Below the pieces are notes generated by a model, which was not told the DNA's origin, made no database searches, and saw only the letters and a list, made by a program, of their open reading frames with translations. A program made the position numbers and the translations under genes. Of a DNA stretch of 64,000 nucleotides, positions 8,239 through 15,733 are shown in pieces. Origin of the DNA: Pyrobaculum sp. 3827-6 (GTDB taxonomy: Archaea > Thermoproteota > Thermoprotei > Thermoproteales > Thermoproteaceae); the NCBI RefSeq assembly GCF_025641885.1, contig NZ_JAOTQN010000005.1, positions 112,451 to 176,450 of the forward strand, given 5' to 3'. Numbering within the stretch: the stretch's first letter is position 1; each line of letters opens with the position of its first letter.

Positions 8239-9138
8239 CTACTTTCTAATCTTTTCTATTAGGTAGTCTATGATGTGCTCCGCTGGGTTTATGCCTGTGG
8301 CTTGTTTAAAGCCCTGCCAGCTCATTGTGGGGTTTACCTCTAGTATGTAGTAGCCCTCTTTTGTCTCTGCTACGTCCACGCCTCCGTAGTCTAGTCCAAG
8401 CACCTCCACGGCCCTTACGGCGAGTTCTTCAAGCTCCGGCGTGATCTTGGCGGGCTCGGGCCTCGCGCCCTGGGCTACGTTGCTCTTCCACCCCTCGGCC
8501 CTCCTGAACTCTGCGCCGACTGCGCGCCCCCCAACCACGACCACTCTGTAGTCGCCGCCGCCTTTTTCAAGAAATTTCTGGACGTATATCGGCTTGTTTA
8601 TATTTACAAGCATGGAGAATATGTGGAAGGCCACGTCTGGGTTGTCCACTAGAAACACGCCGTAGCCCATGGCGCCGCGTAGCTGCTTGACGACGGCCCT
8701 CCCGAACTCCCCCACCGCCCTGTAGCCTATGAACATGTTCTCAGTCACGACGGTGGGGGGCACCGGGAGGTTGGCCTTGGCCAGCTTCATCAAGGCTGCC
8801 ATCTTGTCGCCCGCCGCCACCCACGGCAACACCGGGTTCATTACGTAGACGCCGGCCTCCTCAAGCGCCTTAGCCGCCCACACTCTGTAAAGGAACTGTT
8901 CAAAATCGCGGAAAATCCCCAGATGTCTAAGGACTGCGCCGGGCGCCTCGACGGCGACGGGTTGCCCCCTCCCCACGGCCTGCCGTATTCTCAAGACACC
9001 CCTCTCAATTCCCACCTCCAGCATATCTACGTAGATCTTCACGGGGGTGTGGCCCCGCCTCCTAACAGCCTCCTCCAGATCGGCGACGTCCCCGGGGTTA
9101 AACTCCACCTCAAAAGGCCTAACTATACCTATCTGCAT
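8239..9138 (-). CDS. RimK/LysX-like ATP-grasp ligase
   Basis: Predicted to form an amide bond from a carboxylate and an amine with ATP. The 299-residue protein shows the ATP-grasp layout: a pre-ATP domain (MQIGIVRPFEVEFN), a lysine-containing GRAVVKQLRGAMGYGVFLV nucleotide loop, KPIYVQKFLEKGGGDYRVVVV, and the metal-binding DYGGVDVAETKEGYYILEVNPT with its D and E-x-N residues. Family relatives add amino acids to ribosomal protein S6, LysW, or cofactors. Nothing here decides the substrate. The ATG at 9138 overlaps the stop of the upstream gene (TAATG), so the two are coupled; a longer open frame upstream is an artefact of that gene's sequence. Confidence 0.8.
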   Translation of the reverse strand: MQIGIVRPFEVEFNPGDVADLEEAVRRRGHTPVKIYVDMLEVGIERGVLRIRQAVGRGQPVAVEAPGAVLRHLGIFRDFEQFLYRVWAAKALEEAGVYVMNPVLPWVAAGDKMAALMKLAKANLPVPPTVVTENMFIGYRAVGEFGRAVVKQLRGAMGYGVFLVDNPDVAFHIFSMLVNINKPIYVQKFLEKGGGDYRVVVVGGRAVGAEFRRAEGWKSNVAQGARPEPAKITPELEELAVRAVEVLGLDYGGVDVAETKEGYYILEVNPTMSWQGFKQATGINPAEHIIDYLIEKIRK

Positions 9139-9734
9139 TAAGGCACGTAGACCCCCCAGAGATCTCTGCAGAGCCCCGGGAGGAGGGCTTTGGCCACTGG
9201 CTCGGGCTCGGCGACTTTTAACTGCCTCAATGCGTTGACCACGGCGGCTACGGGCTGGTCTGTCAAAACCAGCGGCGGGTTGTAAAACATACAGCCGGTG
9301 GGGTGTTCGTACAGGGCTATTGGCTCCGGCGCCACCTCTCTGCAGGCGCCCCCTTCGCATATGTACACCCCGTAGGGCCTCTGGACTATGTACCCCCCGC
9401 CCCCCAGGGGGGCAAGGGGGGCCACTGGACATATGCAACCCCCCCTCTGCGCCTGGTAGAGCCTCAACAGCTCCCTCTCCACCTTCTCATAGCCGTGCAC
9501 TCTGCCGTATCTAGCCAGGAAGGTGGCCACGGGCCTCTTCACGTGGCCGGAGATCTCCAGAGCCAGCTTCTTCTTCGCCTCCAGCGGATCGGCGCCGAAG
9601 GCGACGGCTAGGCCTATCAAGTCGTAGGGAGAGGCCGCCAGCGCCTCGCCGATCTCCAGCGCCGTCTTCAAAACCTCCCCCTTATCCACCTGGGGGTTGC
9701 AGAGGGAGAATTTCTCAAATGTGCAGAGAGACAC
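9138..9734 (-). CDS. Cysteine-containing conserved hypothetical, coupled to the ATP-grasp ligase
   Basis: A 198-residue protein with at least eight cysteines, several in pairs (GGCICP, ICEGGAC) and others near both termini. This could support a metal or iron-sulfur site or disulfides. The N-terminal half is helical (GEVLKTALEIGEALAASPYDL); the C-terminal half is mostly strands. I do not recognise the family. It lies 33 bases from the sufB stop and is translationally coupled to the ligase by a TAATG overlap. A GTG start at 9734 is supported by TTAAATA on the minus strand at about 9754-9760. A role in Fe-S or cofactor chemistry is a guess from position. Confidence 0.6.
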   Translation of the reverse strand: MSLCTFEKFSLCNPQVDKGEVLKTALEIGEALAASPYDLIGLAVAFGADPLEAKKKLALEISGHVKRPVATFLARYGRVHGYEKVERELLRLYQAQRGGCICPVAPLAPLGGGGYIVQRPYGVYICEGGACREVAPEPIALYEHPTGCMFYNPPLVLTDQPVAAVVNALRQLKVAEPEPVAKALLPGLCRDLWGVYVP

Positions 9735-9766
9735 GCAGTGGTTAAACTCTAGGTATTTAAGTTGTG

Positions 9767-11191
9767 TCAGCCGACTTTAGACAGTCTTCCGAACTCCAGC
9801 TCGATGACTCTGCCGAGCACCACTGCGTATTCAAACGGCAGGTCTTTTAGGATGTCTCCGACGAAGCCCAGCACTATGGCGGCCTTGGCGTCGTCTTCTG
9901 TGAACCCCCTGGCTCTTAGATACGCCAGCTTCTCCTCGGATATCGTCGAGGCGGTGGCTTCGTGGGTAACCACGGCGGTCTCCTCGAATACCTGGTCGTG
10001 GGGCACCGTCAGCGTCGCCGACTCTTTGTCTAGGACTAGGGAGTCGCACTGCACGTGGGACTTGGCGTATTTGGCGCCTCTCTGGACGTGCACCACGCCT
10101 CTGTACACCGCCACGCCGCCCTCGGCAGATATGCTTTTGTTCACCACCCTGCTACTAGTCCGCGGAGCTAGGTGCCACACCTTGGCCCCGTTTTCCTTCC
10201 AGTGGGGCCCCTTGGCCGCGGTTATGCCTACGATCTCGGTGGAGGCCCCCTCCCCCTTGAGCACGGTGGAGGGGAAGGTGTACGTGGTTTTGCTACCGAT
10301 GGAGCCCTCTACCCAATGCACCTTGGCCCCCGCCTCTGCGATTGCCCTCTTATTGTTGAAATTCACCACGTTGCGCGACCAATTCTGCACCGTGGTTATC
10401 TTCAGCGTGGCGCCTTCGTGGGCGTAGCCCTCCACCATCCCGTTGTGGAAGGAGTACTTCAACAGACGGGGCGCGGAGCACCCCTCTATCCAGTGGACGT
10501 AGGCCCCCCTGTCAGCCACCACTATTGAGTGCTCCATCTGGCTCTCCATCGACTGGCCTATGAAGAAGAAGGTCTCGAGGGGTTGCTCAATCCTCACGCC
10601 GGGGGGCACATATATGAAGACCCCGCCGGACCACAACGCGCCGTGGAGCGCGGCGAATTTATGCTCAGGCGGAAACACCTTCATGAAGTACCTCTGCACG
10701 AGGTCTGGGTACCGCCTCACGGCCTCCTCCATGGGGAGCATAACGACGCCCCTCTCCTGCAACTTCTTCTTCAAGTTGAAGTAGATAATCTCGCTGTCGA
10801 ACTGCGCCCCCAGGCCCAGGAGGGCCTTAGCCTCTATTTCCGGCAGACCCAGCTTCTCGTAGTACTGCCTAATCTCCTTCGGCACCTGGTCCCAGCTCGA
10901 CGCGGTCTCCACCTGAGGCTTTGCGTAATGCACAAGAGCCTCCAGATCTATCTCCTCCACAGCCCTCACCCACCTCGGCGTTGGGAGCTTTTCAAAAAGC
11001 TCAAGCATCCTCAGCCTAAGCCTCCTCATCCAGTCCGGCTCCCCCTTGAGGCGGCTCACCTCCTCCACCATATCCCTAGTAATGCGGCCCTTCAGCTCCA
11101 CCTGGTACGCAAACTTCTTCTCAAGGCCGAGCGCCTCCTCCACAGACTCCACGTGGCTAATCGTGGCGTGGAGAGACTCCATTTCCTGCAT
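9767..11191 (-). CDS. sufB: Fe-S cluster assembly scaffold protein SufB
   Basis: Scaffold subunit of the SUF iron-sulfur assembly machine, working with the SufC ATPase. The 474-residue sequence has the SufB beta-helix core: GGVFIYVPPGVRIEQPLETFF, SMESQMEHSIVVADRGAYVHWIEGC (with the conserved cysteine), LKITTVQNWSRNVVNFNNKRA, and the C-terminal SHVQCDSLV followed by AVVTHEATASTISEEKLAYLRARG. No SufD follows, as in several archaea that have only SufB and SufC. It is divergent from sufC with a 71-base promoter region holding a separate TATA for each direction (about 11213-11218 for this gene). Confidence 0.95.
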   Translation of the reverse strand: MQEMESLHATISHVESVEEALGLEKKFAYQVELKGRITRDMVEEVSRLKGEPDWMRRLRLRMLELFEKLPTPRWVRAVEEIDLEALVHYAKPQVETASSWDQVPKEIRQYYEKLGLPEIEAKALLGLGAQFDSEIIYFNLKKKLQERGVVMLPMEEAVRRYPDLVQRYFMKVFPPEHKFAALHGALWSGGVFIYVPPGVRIEQPLETFFFIGQSMESQMEHSIVVADRGAYVHWIEGCSAPRLLKYSFHNGMVEGYAHEGATLKITTVQNWSRNVVNFNNKRAIAEAGAKVHWVEGSIGSKTTYTFPSTVLKGEGASTEIVGITAAKGPHWKENGAKVWHLAPRTSSRVVNKSISAEGGVAVYRGVVHVQRGAKYAKSHVQCDSLVLDKESATLTVPHDQVFEETAVVTHEATASTISEEKLAYLRARGFTEDDAKAAIVLGFVGDILKDLPFEYAVVLGRVIELEFGRLSKVG

Positions 11192-11262
11192 GGAGAAGGC
11201 CGCGATTGTTAGTTATAAGCCTTTCACAAAACGACTTTATAACTTCTATTCGACTCTGCCAC

Positions 11263-12036
11263 ATGCATAAACTCGAGGTCAGGAACCTCAGAGTGGCGGT
11301 GGGCGGCAGGGAGATCCTCAAGGGAGTGTCGCTGTCAGTCGCCACGGGCGAGGTGGTGGTGTTGATGGGGCCCAACGGCAGCGGCAAATCGACGCTATTC
11401 CAGACAATTGCGGGCAATCCGAGATACGAGGTCCTAGACGGCGACATTCTACTAGATGGCGAATCTATAAAAGAGCTACCCCCAGAGGAGCGGTTCGCCC
11501 GAGGCATATTCGTGGGGTTCCAGTCCCCCGTGGCCGTGCCCGAGGTTAGATTCGCCTTCCTTCTACAAGCCATGATGAACATAAGGGCTGGCAAAAAGCT
11601 CACGGATCCCAACCCCCAGGTGCTGGCGCAGGCCCAGAGGCTGGCGGCGGAGCTGGGGCTTAAGCCGGAGGTCTTCAACAGAGGGGTGGGGGCGGGCTTC
11701 AGCGGGGGGGAGTTCAAGAGGGCTGAGGTGTTGCAGGCCCTCCTCATCTCCCCCAAATTCGCGGTTCTCGACGAGCCGGACAGCGGCCTTGATATAGACG
11801 GCATAGCGGCTGTTGGCAGGGCTGTGACTAGGCTGGCCGCCTCGGGGAGCGGCATCCTACTCTCCACTCACTACGCCAGGGTGTTGAAATTCATAAAGCC
11901 GACGAGGGTATATGTAATGGCCGAAGGCCGCGTAGTCCTGGAGGGGGACGAGAACGTGATTAGGAAGATAGAGGAGGTGGGCTACCAGAGTTATTTCAAC
12001 GAAATTAGGCAGGAGCTCGGATCAGCTGGCTCCTAA
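11263..12036 (+). CDS. sufC: Fe-S cluster assembly ATPase SufC
   Basis: ABC-type ATPase that drives the SUF scaffold. All nucleotide-binding motifs are visible: Walker A GPNGSGKST, Q-loop in GIFVGFQSPVAVPEV, ABC signature FSGGEFKRAE, Walker B FAVLDEPDSGLDID and the switch histidine in LLSTHYARVL. At 257 residues it has normal SufC length and no membrane segments. The ATG at 11263 has a TATA (tttataa, about 11236-11242) at the leaderless distance; the frame upstream is open but unlikely to be translated. It diverges from sufB. Confidence 0.95.
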   Translation: MHKLEVRNLRVAVGGREILKGVSLSVATGEVVVLMGPNGSGKSTLFQTIAGNPRYEVLDGDILLDGESIKELPPEERFARGIFVGFQSPVAVPEVRFAFLLQAMMNIRAGKKLTDPNPQVLAQAQRLAAELGLKPEVFNRGVGAGFSGGEFKRAEVLQALLISPKFAVLDEPDSGLDIDGIAAVGRAVTRLAASGSGILLSTHYARVLKFIKPTRVYVMAEGRVVLEGDENVIRKIEEVGYQSYFNEIRQELGSAGS

Positions 12037-12133
12037 GTCGCCACATTTCGGAAACCCAGCCCTCATCACCACGCCCCCCGGCCTTCTGGGTTTTAAGTGT
12101 GAGTCTTTATATATAGATGAATTTAGCTTATTT

Positions 12134-13480
12134 ATGCCTAAATGGCACTGGCCCATCAACCCTGAGGAGGTGCCTCGAATAGTGGTGGAGCCCCCCGGCC
12201 CCAGGGCGCTGGAGGTCGTCAGACGAGACGAGGAGCTGATAATGCAGTCGTTCACGAGGTGGTACCCCCTCGTCGTCGCGAGGGGCTACGGCCCCGTGGT
12301 GGAGGACGTGGACGGCAACCTGTACATAGACCTCAACGCCGGCATCGCCGTCGCCAACGTGGGGCACTCCCACCCCAAGGTCGTGGAGGCCGTCAAGAGG
12401 CAGGCGGAGCTCTTCCTCCACTACTCCCTCACAGACTTCTACTACGAAGTGGCGGTTAAGCTGGCGGAGAAGCTCGTCTCCATAGCCCCCATATCGGGCA
12501 GGAAGAGGGTGTTTTTCACAAACAGCGGCACCGAGTCGGTGGAGGGGGTTTTGAAAATCGCCAGGGGGTACTTCAAGGGACAGAGGCCGTACGTAATCGC
12601 CTTCATGGGGGCCTTCCACGGGAGGACCTACGGCTCTATGAGCCTCTCAGCCTCCAAGCCGGTGCACCGGCGGTACTTCTCGCCGCTGGTCCCCGGAGTG
12701 ATACACGTGCCCTATCCACACCCGGTGCACTGCCCCTTCAAGGCCTCCACCCCAGAGGAGTGCGGCGAATACGCCCTGGCGTTTCTAGAGGACTGGGTAT
12801 TTAAGAGACTGGTGGACCCCTCTGAGGTTTCGCTGGTAATCATCGAGCCGGTGCAGGGCGAGGGGGGCTATGTGGTGCCCCCCAGAAACTTCATAAGGGG
12901 GCTTAGGAAACTCACCCAAGAACACGGCATCCTCTTCGCCGTCGACGAGGTGCAGACGGGGTTCGGCAGGACGGGGAGGTGGTTTGCCGTGGAGCACTTC
13001 GGCGTAGAGCCGGACCTAGTGGCGACGGCTAAGGCAATAGCCGCGGGGCTCCCCCTCGGAGCCATAATTGGGAGGGCTGAGGTTATGTCCCTGCCCCGGG
13101 GGTCCCACGCCAACACCTTCGGCGGCAACCCAGTGGCGGCCGCCGCGGCCCTCGCATCGATAGAGGTTATCGAAGAGGAGGGGCTTATGCAACACGCCGA
13201 GGCGCTGGGGGAGGAGTTGAAAAAATTCTTTTTAGAGGAGGTGGGGGGTAGACACGACGTGAGAGGCCTAGGCTTGATGATAGGCGTCGAGCTCCTAGAC
13301 GAGAAGAGGAGGCCCGCTAAGTATCTCGACGAGGTTCTCTTAAAGGCGTTTAAACGTGGCGTGGCTGTCATCGGGGCTGGCCTCTCCACCGTGAGGATAG
13401 CGCCGCCGCTAGTTATCCCCCGCGAGATGGCGCTTAGAGCGGCGTATATTATAGCCGAAATTCTACGCAGCTATAGATAA
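12134..13480 (+). CDS. Class III PLP-dependent aminotransferase (4-aminobutyrate/ornithine aminotransferase family)
   Basis: Transfers an omega- or alpha-amino group using pyridoxal phosphate. The 448-residue protein has the fold-type I landmarks: NSGTESVEGVLKIAR (phosphate and ring contacts), AFMGAFHGRTYGSM, the D of LFAVDEVQTGFGRTG binding the PLP nitrogen, and the Schiff-base lysine in ATAKAIAAGLPLGAIIG. Length and N-terminus resemble archaeal 4-aminobutyrate/ornithine aminotransferases and the related Thermococcales racemases better than the shorter LysJ/ArgD enzymes. Substrate cannot be decided from sequence alone. TATA ctttatata near 12106 supports the ATG. It convergently overlaps the next small gene by 18 bases. 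Confidence 0.85.
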   Translation: MPKWHWPINPEEVPRIVVEPPGPRALEVVRRDEELIMQSFTRWYPLVVARGYGPVVEDVDGNLYIDLNAGIAVANVGHSHPKVVEAVKRQAELFLHYSLTDFYYEVAVKLAEKLVSIAPISGRKRVFFTNSGTESVEGVLKIARGYFKGQRPYVIAFMGAFHGRTYGSMSLSASKPVHRRYFSPLVPGVIHVPYPHPVHCPFKASTPEECGEYALAFLEDWVFKRLVDPSEVSLVIIEPVQGEGGYVVPPRNFIRGLRKLTQEHGILFAVDEVQTGFGRTGRWFAVEHFGVEPDLVATAKAIAAGLPLGAIIGRAEVMSLPRGSHANTFGGNPVAAAAALASIEVIEEEGLMQHAEALGEELKKFFLEEVGGRHDVRGLGLMIGVELLDEKRRPAKYLDEVLLKAFKRGVAVIGAGLSTVRIAPPLVIPREMALRAAYIIAEILRSYR

Positions 13481-13687
13481 GCCTTTTACAAATTTCTTTT
13501 TGACTTCTTCATCGTAGTACCACTCAACAATCTCGTCGTCTGCTATCTCCATGGCGTATTCAAAAGCGTCCTCCCAGTCAAACGACTCGTAGACAAGCTC
13601 CCACCCCTCGTCCAGCAACCTGAGATCCCTGTCCTTCCCCGTCACGAGAATCCTACCCCTCTCCCGGTTAACCATCACTCTAAACAC
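13463..13687 (-). CDS. Small acidic conserved hypothetical protein (74 aa)
   Basis: A short, strongly acidic C-terminal half (EGWELVYESFDWEDAFEYAM and EIVEWYYDEEVKKKF) follows a strand-rich N-terminus. No known domain is recognised. A GTG at 13687 has TTTTTAAA (minus strand, 13714-13707) at leaderless spacing; an internal ATG at 13675 is the alternative. An 18-base palindrome of TACGTA units sits exactly at the presumed transcription start, suggesting regulation. The 3' end overlaps the aminotransferase gene convergently. Confidence 0.65.
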   Translation of the reverse strand: MFRVMVNRERGRILVTGKDRDLRLLDEGWELVYESFDWEDAFEYAMEIADDEIVEWYYDEEVKKKFVKGLSIAA

Positions 13688-13688
13688 G

Positions 13689-13706
13689 TACGTATACGTA
13701 TACGTA
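13689..13706. promoter_or_regulatory. Perfect 18-base palindrome of TACGTA units (candidate operator)
   Basis: TACGTATACGTATACGTA reads the same on both strands. It lies between the BoxA and the GTG of the small acidic gene, where a bound repressor would block initiation. The same core, GTATACGTA/TACGTATAC, appears as an inverted repeat between atpI and hppA (33420-33442), so the two sites may be read by one regulator. Confidence 0.5.
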
Positions 13707-13887
13707 TTTAAAAATCGCTTGAGAATTTTAACATATTACCTGGACTCCATGAAACAACCTAATTATACCTATGTAAAATTTATTAAGAAATCAATTAAAC
13801 TAGATATCAAAACTATACAGAAAATTACGCTTCAATAATTATGAACAAGACTACTCCTAGAATCCTCTGCTTTACAAGTTCAACAGC

Positions 13888-14631
13888 TTACTTGGAACTT
13901 AGTGTATTTTTATTTGTTGATACTGTCAACTCTCTCGGATTGACCTTTACAAATACCAAGTCATATCTTTTTAAATATTCAAGCGCTGTGGAGGAGATGT
14001 CGCTGGCCACTAAAACCCCCCTCACCTCGTGGCCCTTCCTCCTGTAGAGCTCTACATACCTCGCCAATTGGAAAACCGCGTCATGCGTAGCTACGTCCCT
14101 CTTCACCTCGATAATTACATACCTGCCGCTTCTGTCCCGGGCTAGGATATCTATGTGGCCGACGTCCGTCGGCACCTCGACCCCCACCACCTCCAGCCCC
14201 TCCTCAATTATTGAGGGGTTCCTCACCAGGGCCTCCACCACGTCGCTTTCAGTTCCGACGAGGGCGAGCTCCGACGTCCCCACGTCGAACGCCGCCGCGA
14301 AATCCACCTGGCGAAACACCACCCGCACAGTCTCAAAAGGCCTAGACCTGACGCTCTTCACCACGAGCACGCCTCCCTCCACGTAGGCCGCCGTGGAGCT
14401 ACCAGGCGGGTTCCAAATCTTCGGCTGGGCCTTCTCAGCCTCGTGCAACAACAAAGTCCCGTCTCTCTTTAAAATTAGGAGGCGGCGCCCAGGCCCCAGC
14501 GCCGCCGCGGCCCTCCCCGTGTACGACACCTCGCAAACCCCCACCACAACCACGACACCCCGCCTCTTCCCAGAGTTTATGAGGCGGGCGGCCTCCTCCG
14601 GCTTAGGAGCGCTCGCCACGTTGGCAACCAC
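13888..14631 (-). CDS. nucS: Mismatch-specific endonuclease NucS (EndoMS)
   Basis: Cuts DNA at mismatches or flaps, working with PCNA in archaea that lack MutS/MutL. The C-terminal nuclease domain has the RecB-like active site [12 protein letters not shown] followed by VIIEVKRD (D...ExK), then [17 protein letters not shown]. The N-terminal half ([22 protein letters not shown]) matches the NucS DNA-binding and dimerisation domain. The frame is open to a TTG at 14649; the GTG at 14631 fits a TATA centred at about 14655 that could also drive the divergent gene. The final residues, [14 protein letters not shown], lack an obvious PCNA-interacting motif. Confidence 0.93.
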   Translation of the reverse strand: MVANVASAPKPEEAARLINSGKRRGVVVVVGVCEVSYTGRAAAALGPGRRLLILKRDGTLLLHEAEKAQPKIWNPPGSSTAAYVEGGVLVVKSVRSRPFETVRVVFRQVDFAAAFDVGTSELALVGTESDVVEALVRNPSIIEEGLEVVGVEVPTDVGHIDILARDRSGRYVIIEVKRDVATHDAVFQLARYVELYRRKGHEVRGVLVASDISSTALEYLKRYDLVFVKVNPRELTVSTNKNTLSSK

Positions 14632-14681
14632 AGCCGGTTTAAAGAGCAATAAATTAATATACCATGTAGAAGATCCGCGCC

Positions 14682-15062
14682 ATGTCTAAGGTAGAGGTAA
14701 AGGAAGTTCAGGAGGTTAGGGGCTTCAGCGTCGTGAAGAAGGTGCCTAACAGAGCCGCGCTGACCGGCGACTTGAAGCCCAACACCATCCTGGTGTTCCA
14801 CGGCAAGGAGGGGCACGAGATGGTTGTGGAAATCTTCACCCCAAACCCCAACGGCGACAAGACCCTGCCGGCGGCTAAGATGGCCTCTACGAAATTCAGC
14901 GGAAACGCGGAGAAGGTAGACAACGCCTACGCCACCCTGCTGTTCTGGGCCCTCAAGGAGGGCAAAACCCTCGGCACCCCCACACGGGAGATCTACACAA
15001 AGGTAGATGCCAGCCAGAGCCCGCCAGAGGTGGAGGTTGAGGTACAAGCACCGCTACAGTAA
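14682..15062 (+). CDS. Conserved hypothetical, possibly a Thermoproteales nucleic-acid-binding protein
   Basis: A 126-residue protein with a lysine-rich, strand-like body ([39 protein letters not shown]), a helix [18 protein letters not shown] and a Pro/Glu-rich tail. No textbook domain is recognised. Thermoproteales replace the usual single-strand binding protein with ThermoDBP and have shorter ThermoDBP-related proteins. Size, charge and divergence from nucS make that a possibility, but I cannot confirm it. The ATG lies 26 bases after ttaatata (14653-14660), a clean leaderless promoter. Confidence 0.6.
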   Translation: MSKVEVKEVQEVRGFSVVKKVPNRAALTGDLKPNTILVFHGKEGHEMVVEIFTPNPNGDKTLPAAKMASTKFSGNAEKVDNAYATLLFWALKEGKTLGTPTREIYTKVDASQSPPEVEVEVQAPLQ

Positions 15063-15119
15063 CACGCGCCCCACGGCATTCGCCGCGCCGTACAACCGGC
15101 GCCGTGCTTTATATCTGTC

Positions 15120-15686
15120 CTAGCCACCCCCCAGACGTCTTATCAACCTCGACGCCTCGGCTCTCGTGAGGCACACGTCGGCTTCTACGCCGAGCCGCCT
15201 AAGCGCGGCCAGTTGCCTCTCGGTGGCGAGCCACCGGCTGTACCTCTCCCGGAGCTCCGGCCTCGCCTTCAAGTAGTCGCAGTAAGCCCTCTTCGAGTAG
15301 TAGTCGGCGCGGCTGTTCTCCCCCCGGGGCACCCAGGTAATGGAAAACCTCCTGAAGCGGCCCGCCAGCTCCAGCGCCCTCTCGTACAGCGGCTTTAGGT
15401 GGGGAGCCCTAACCGCGTACTCACCCACGACCTGCCTCACCACCAGCTGGCTGTCGCCGTAGACAGCCACGCACTCCACGCCGTTTGACAGAGCCCACTC
15501 AAGCGCCTTCACCAACGCGGAATACTCCGCGTAGTTGTTAGTACACCACCGCTCCCCGACGCACACCACACCCCCCTCTCCATACACCTCCCTTTCGCCG
15601 TCAAACACGGCGAAGCCATATGCCCCGACGCCCCCCGGGTTGACGGGCTCGCAGGCCCCGTCGAAAAATATTTTGAGGCAATTCAC
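15120..15686 (-). CDS. rnhA: Ribonuclease HI
   Basis: Degrades RNA in RNA-DNA hybrids. The four catalytic carboxylates of type 1 RNase H are present: D9 (FFDGACEP), E54 (NNYAEYSAL), D78 (VYGDSQLV) and D128 (NSRADYYSKRA). The C-terminal 45-50 residues (ERYSRWLATERQLAAL onward) form an extra helical tail beyond the usual ~140-residue domain. The GTG at 15686 shares one TATA with the divergent glycoside hydrolase. Type 1 enzymes occur in some crenarchaea in addition to RNase HII. Confidence 0.9.
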   Translation of the reverse strand: MNCLKIFFDGACEPVNPGGVGAYGFAVFDGEREVYGEGGVVCVGERWCTNNYAEYSALVKALEWALSNGVECVAVYGDSQLVVRQVVGEYAVRAPHLKPLYERALELAGRFRRFSITWVPRGENSRADYYSKRAYCDYLKARPELRERYSRWLATERQLAALRRLGVEADVCLTRAEASRLIRRLGGG

Positions 15687-15705
15687 GTCGTAAAGAAACA
15701 GAATA

Positions 15706-15716
15706 CATATAAATTA
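15706..15716. promoter_or_regulatory. Probable shared bidirectional TATA between rnhA and the GH57 gene
   Basis: The only TATA-like block in the 47 bases between the two divergent starts is catataaatta. Its centre is about 25 bases from the ATG at 15734 and about 24 bases from the GTG at 15686. Because it is nearly symmetric (ATATAAAT/ATTTATAT) it could direct leaderless transcription both ways. Confidence 0.5.
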
Positions 15717-15733
15717 TTCATTATACAGCTAAT

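Noticed and set aside
8239..9438. 100-residue N-terminal extension of the ATP-grasp ligase
   Set aside because: The extra part lies inside the upstream gene and looks non-coding; MQIGIVRPFE at 9138 is the natural family start with a TAATG coupling.
12037..12133. C/D box sRNA on the minus strand (a GTGATGA is present)
   Set aside because: No convincing D box (CTGA) or C'/D' pair at suitable spacing.
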